Source: an uncultured Rikenellaceae bacterium
Lineage (GTDB): Bacteria; Bacteroidota; Bacteroidia; Bacteroidales; Rikenellaceae
Direction of reading: 5' to 3'
DNA: 6,863 nucleotides
Assembly (NCBI GenBank): GCA_947054185.1
Contig: CAMRVW010000108.1
Span: 1-6,863 of the forward strand
A program made the translations under genes and the position numbers. The notes beneath the pieces are model-generated. The model was not told the origin of the DNA. It saw only the letters and a list, made by a program, of their open reading frames with translations, and made no database searches. How positions within the stretch are numbered: the first letter of the stretch is position 1; each line of letters opens with the position of its first letter. Positions 4,644 to 6,863 of this stretch are shown here, piece by piece.

Positions 4644-6458
4644 ATGACAGAATTAGAAGATTTCAGGTCGCTCGGTCTCTCTGAAGAGACACTTGAGGCC
4701 ATCCGCTCCAAAGGGTTCGAGACTCCCTCGCCCATTCAACGATTGACAATCCCCGTTTTATTGGCAGACCAAAACGACATTATCGGCCAGGCACAGACCG
4801 GCACGGGAAAAACAGCCGCATATTCGTTGCCCATACTCGAGCATGTCGAGCCGCAAGCCGGCTTCGTGCAGGCTCTCGTGCTGGTGCCCACGCGCGAGCT
4901 GGCACTTCAGGTGACAGACGAGATGCTCTCGTTCAAGCGCGGCAAGACGGTGATATCGGCCATTTACGGCGGGGCATCCATGGGCGAGCAGCTCCGCAGG
5001 CTGAAAAAGGGAGTCGACATAGTGGTGGGCACCCCGGGCCGAATACTCGACCACCTGCGCCGACAGACGCTCGACCTGTCCAGGCTCCGGTACCTGATAC
5101 TCGACGAGGCTGACGAAATGCTCAACATGGGCTTCATAGACGATGTTGACGAGATACTGTCGTGCGCCGACGACAACCGCCGTCTGTTGCTCTTCTCGGC
5201 CACAATGCCACGACGCATATCTGAGCTGGCAAGCAAGTATATGCGTGATGTACAACACCTTAAAGTTGAGGCGACAAATCTCACTGCCGATCTTACCGAC
5301 CAGATATATTTCGAGGTGAGAGAGAGCGACAAATTTGACGCTCTGACACGCATAATAGACGTTGAACCTGAGTTTTACGCCATAGTATTCTGCCGCACCA
5401 AAGTGATGGTCGACGAGGTGGTGACCAAGCTGCTAGAGCGTGGATATGCCGCCGACGGCCTGCATGGCGATGTGTCTCAGGCCCAGCGCGAAAAGATATT
5501 GCGCAAGTTTAAAAAGAAGCTGACTAACATAATGGTGGCCACCGATGTGGCGGCACGAGGCATCGACGTCAACAACCTCACGCACGTGATAAATTACTCT
5601 CTGCCGCAAGACTCGGAGTCGTACGTTCACCGCATAGGCCGTACGGGGCGTGCGGGCAACAAAGGCACGGCCATAACGTTCATATCCAACGCGGAATACC
5701 GTCAGTTCGTGTCGATGCGTAAGGCTGTGGGGTCAGAGATACGCAAAGAGATGATACCCAGCGTGGAAGACATCATCGCGTTGAAAAAGCGCAACATACT
5801 CGACGAGCTTTCGGAGGCGGTGGAGACGGGTGTGTTCGACGGTTACGAAGAGATGACAGATGAGATACTGTTCATGTACGAGCCGCGCACAGCCATATCG
5901 GCATTGCTGAAAATGGCCTTCAAGAACGAGCTGGACACCAACCGTTATCCCGAGATAAGGACGTTCTCGGTCGACCGCAAAGGCACCGCACGTCTGTTCA
6001 TTGCCGTGGGCCGCAGAGACGGGTTCACCCCTCGCAGCATAGTCGAGCTTATACAGAGCCACACAGGGCTGCCCAACGCAAGGATAAACGACGTCAAGAT
6101 AACGGACGACTTCTCGTTTGTGACAATACCGTTCTCAGAGGCCGAGAATGTCACCCACGCCCTCAACAAGCTGAGTGACGACGGCAAGCCCATTGCCGAG
6201 ATATCGCAAGACAAAAAAGGCAAAGGCCCTTTCAAAGGAGGGCCCAAGAGGGGTAAAGGCGGCTTCAAAAAGAGAAGTAAAGGCAATTTCAACGACGACC
6301 GCAAAGGCGACGCACACGACAGCAACGGTAAATTTTACGACATATTCGTAAACAACACCGCCGACAAGAAAAGCGGATATCCCAAGAAAGGCAAAGAGAA
6401 GAGCCGAAAAGACAAAATCAAAGAGAGACCCGAACGCAAATCGGGCAGACATCTGTAA
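4644..6458 (+). CDS. DEAD-box ATP-dependent RNA helicase with DbpA-type RNA-binding domain
   Basis: This 604-residue protein unwinds or remodels RNA using ATP, probably in ribosome assembly or mRNA turnover. Domain 1 carries Phe7 and the Q motif GFETPSPIQ (24-32), Walker A AQTGTGKT (50-57), PTRELALQ (82-89), TPGR (130-133), DEAD (154-157) and SAT (185-187). Domain 2 carries VFCRTK (248-253), ATDVAARGID (299-308) and HRIGRTGRAG (329-338). A linker (about 370-445) leads to a DbpA-like RNA-binding fold at about 449-522 (RLFIAVGRRDGFTPRSIVEL). The final 82 residues are a Lys/Gly/Arg-rich, probably disordered tail. This layout is like DeaD/CsdA and DbpA of other bacteria; I do not assign one name. 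The ATG at 4644 is preferred because the promoter lies just upstream and the family N-terminus fits. The gene ends at a strong terminator, so it appears monocistronic. About 31 of 43 isoleucine codons are ATA. Confidence 0.95.
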   Translation: MTELEDFRSLGLSEETLEAIRSKGFETPSPIQRLTIPVLLADQNDIIGQAQTGTGKTAAYSLPILEHVEPQAGFVQALVLVPTRELALQVTDEMLSFKRGKTVISAIYGGASMGEQLRRLKKGVDIVVGTPGRILDHLRRQTLDLSRLRYLILDEADEMLNMGFIDDVDEILSCADDNRRLLLFSATMPRRISELASKYMRDVQHLKVEATNLTADLTDQIYFEVRESDKFDALTRIIDVEPEFYAIVFCRTKVMVDEVVTKLLERGYAADGLHGDVSQAQREKILRKFKKKLTNIMVATDVAARGIDVNNLTHVINYSLPQDSESYVHRIGRTGRAGNKGTAITFISNAEYRQFVSMRKAVGSEIRKEMIPSVEDIIALKKRNILDELSEAVETGVFDGYEEMTDEILFMYEPRTAISALLKMAFKNELDTNRYPEIRTFSVDRKGTARLFIAVGRRDGFTPRSIVELIQSHTGLPNARINDVKITDDFSFVTIPFSEAENVTHALNKLSDDGKPIAEISQDKKGKGPFKGGPKRGKGGFKKRSKGNFNDDRKGDAHDSNGKFYDIFVNNTADKKSGYPKKGKEKSRKDKIKERPERKSGRHL

Positions 6459-6465
6459 AGCATAT

Positions 6466-6497
6466 GGCGCGACCGTAAATGGCCGCGCCTGTTTTTT
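6466..6497 (+). terminator. Intrinsic terminator of the helicase gene
   Basis: GGCGCG (6466-6471) pairs perfectly with CGCGCC (6484-6489). After one A-C mismatch, CC pairs with GG around a 6-base loop (GTAAAT). A run of six T follows at 6492-6497. It starts 8 bases after the helicase stop codon. This separates the helicase from groES as transcription units. Confidence 0.9.
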
Positions 6498-6582
6498 ACT
6501 GCGGTTGTGCTTAAGGGGGCGTGAAGGGTTGGTTTCGGGATGGTGTTTTTGCATGGCGTGGCATGGGCACTGTGTCTGTTTT

Positions 6583-6650
6583 TGTCACGTCACTGACAAT
6601 AAAACTGACAAACTGTCACGGTTGAATGTCATAAACGCACCATATTGTCA
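6583..6650. promoter_or_regulatory. Cluster of TGTCA/TGACA pentamers upstream of groES
   Basis: TGTCA occurs at 6583, 6614, 6627 and 6646, and its reverse complement TGACA at 6594 and 6606: six copies in 68 bases. At equal base frequencies about 0.1 copy is expected. Flanks are partly conserved, close to TTGTCAC in several copies, with ACTGACAA repeated exactly at 6592-6599 and 6604-6611. Two inverted pairs are present: TTGTCA/TGACAA at 6582-6599 and TGACA/TGTCA at 6606-6618. The position upstream of a chaperonin operon suggests sites for a regulator. No CIRCE element is present. The function is inferred. Confidence 0.45.
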
Positions 6651-6677
6651 CTATTGAGCGTTTGGCATAAAAAGTGA

Positions 6678-6685
6678 TGGTTTTG
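6678..6685 (+). promoter_or_regulatory. Possible -7 box for groES
   Basis: TGGTTTTG differs from the TAnnTTTG consensus at one position, with a TTG 21 bases upstream (6654-6656). It would place the transcription start near 6692 and leave the TGTCA cluster just upstream of the promoter. A competing candidate is TATGTTTA at 6723-6730, also one mismatch but without a -33 box. Neither is strong. Confidence 0.25.
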
Positions 6686-6750
6686 TGGTGGTCTGCCATA
6701 AGAGCAGGCGACAGAAATGGGATATGTTTAATCAACCAATGGATAAAATC

Positions 6751-6863
6751 ATGAATCTTAAACCATTAGCAGACAGAGTTATCATTGAGCCCAAAGCTGC
6801 CGAGACAAAAACGGCCGGCGGTCTTATCATTCCCGACAACGCAAAGGAAAAACCCCTTGAGGG
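6751..6863 (+). CDS. groES: Co-chaperonin GroES (N-terminal part, cut by window end)
   Basis: The 37 complete codons in the window encode the start of GroES, the 10-kDa lid of the GroEL folding chamber. LKPLADRVIIEP (3-14) is the family's first strand. The following segment, with GGLIIPDNAKEKP (23-35), is the mobile loop that contacts GroEL. The form is typical of Bacteroidota (usually GGIIIPDTAKEKP). The ATG at 6751 gives the usual N-terminus. In-frame ATGs also lie at 6724 and 6739 and would add nine or four residues. groEL is expected just beyond the window. Isoleucine codons here are ATC and ATT with no ATA, as expected for a highly expressed gene. Confidence 0.95.
   Translation, partial: MNLKPLADRVIIEPKAAETKTAGGLIIPDNAKEKPLE

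Noticed and set aside
4758..5258. 166-residue open frame antisense to the helicase
   Set aside because: It overlaps the most conserved helicase motifs on the other strand and shows no protein motif of its own.
6551..6566. GCATGG direct repeat (two copies 10 bases apart)
   Set aside because: Two copies of a 6-mer in a G-rich stretch are not convincing without further copies or context.
6498..6750. CIRCE (TTAGCACTC/GAGTGCTAA) or CtsR-type operator for groES
   Set aside because: I searched the upstream region by eye and found neither motif.
1..6863. Mobile element, phage, CRISPR or defence system
   Set aside because: No transposase, integrase, nuclease or toxin-like protein and no repeat array is present. 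All large genes belong to common cellular families.

Overview
The window looks like ordinary chromosome of a member of the Bacteroidota, most likely order Bacteroidales. Several signs agree. Promoter -7 boxes of the TAnnTTTG type lie just upstream of three transcription units. Start codons are preceded by A-rich leaders without Shine-Dalgarno sequences. The protein content also fits: a DUF4924 protein, a Pth with a GSDGGHNGLK motif, and a DEAD-box helicase with a DbpA-type RNA-binding domain and a basic tail. I see no insertion sequence, phage gene, CRISPR array, tRNA or rRNA.

Layout. Positions 1-2373 hold one leftward operon read from about 2370 down to 9. In transcription order it encodes ribosomal protein L25/Ctc (rplY), peptidyl-tRNA hydrolase (pth), an Hsp15-like S4-domain RNA-binding protein and a DUF4924 protein. 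Gaps between genes are 18, 3 and 29 bases. It starts at a -7 box (2374-2381), has a leader of roughly 85 bases with overlapping hairpins, and ends at an intrinsic terminator (9-37). A leftward YjaB-type GNAT acetyltransferase (2418-2900) lies upstream of it. A 358-base divergent intergenic region follows (2901-3258). Then come two rightward genes: a cysteine-rich Gfo/Idh/MocA oxidoreductase (3259-4500) and a DEAD-box RNA helicase (4644-6458). The helicase has a complete promoter (4592-4622) and a strong terminator (6466-6497). The last 113 bases hold the start of groES, preceded by a dense cluster of TGTCA/TGACA pentamers.

How the genes fit together. Most of the window concerns RNA, translation and protein quality control: 5S rRNA binding (L25), recycling of peptidyl-tRNA (Pth), rescue of stalled 50S-nascent-chain complexes (Hsp15-like), RNA remodelling (helicase) and protein folding (GroES). 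The oxidoreductase and the acetyltransferase look like stand-alone genes.

I found no clearly new multi-gene system. The points most worth a second look are non-coding: the TGTCA array before groES, the rplY leader and the A/T palindrome in its promoter. Isoleucine codon use is also strongly biased to ATA in the two rightward genes but not in rplY.
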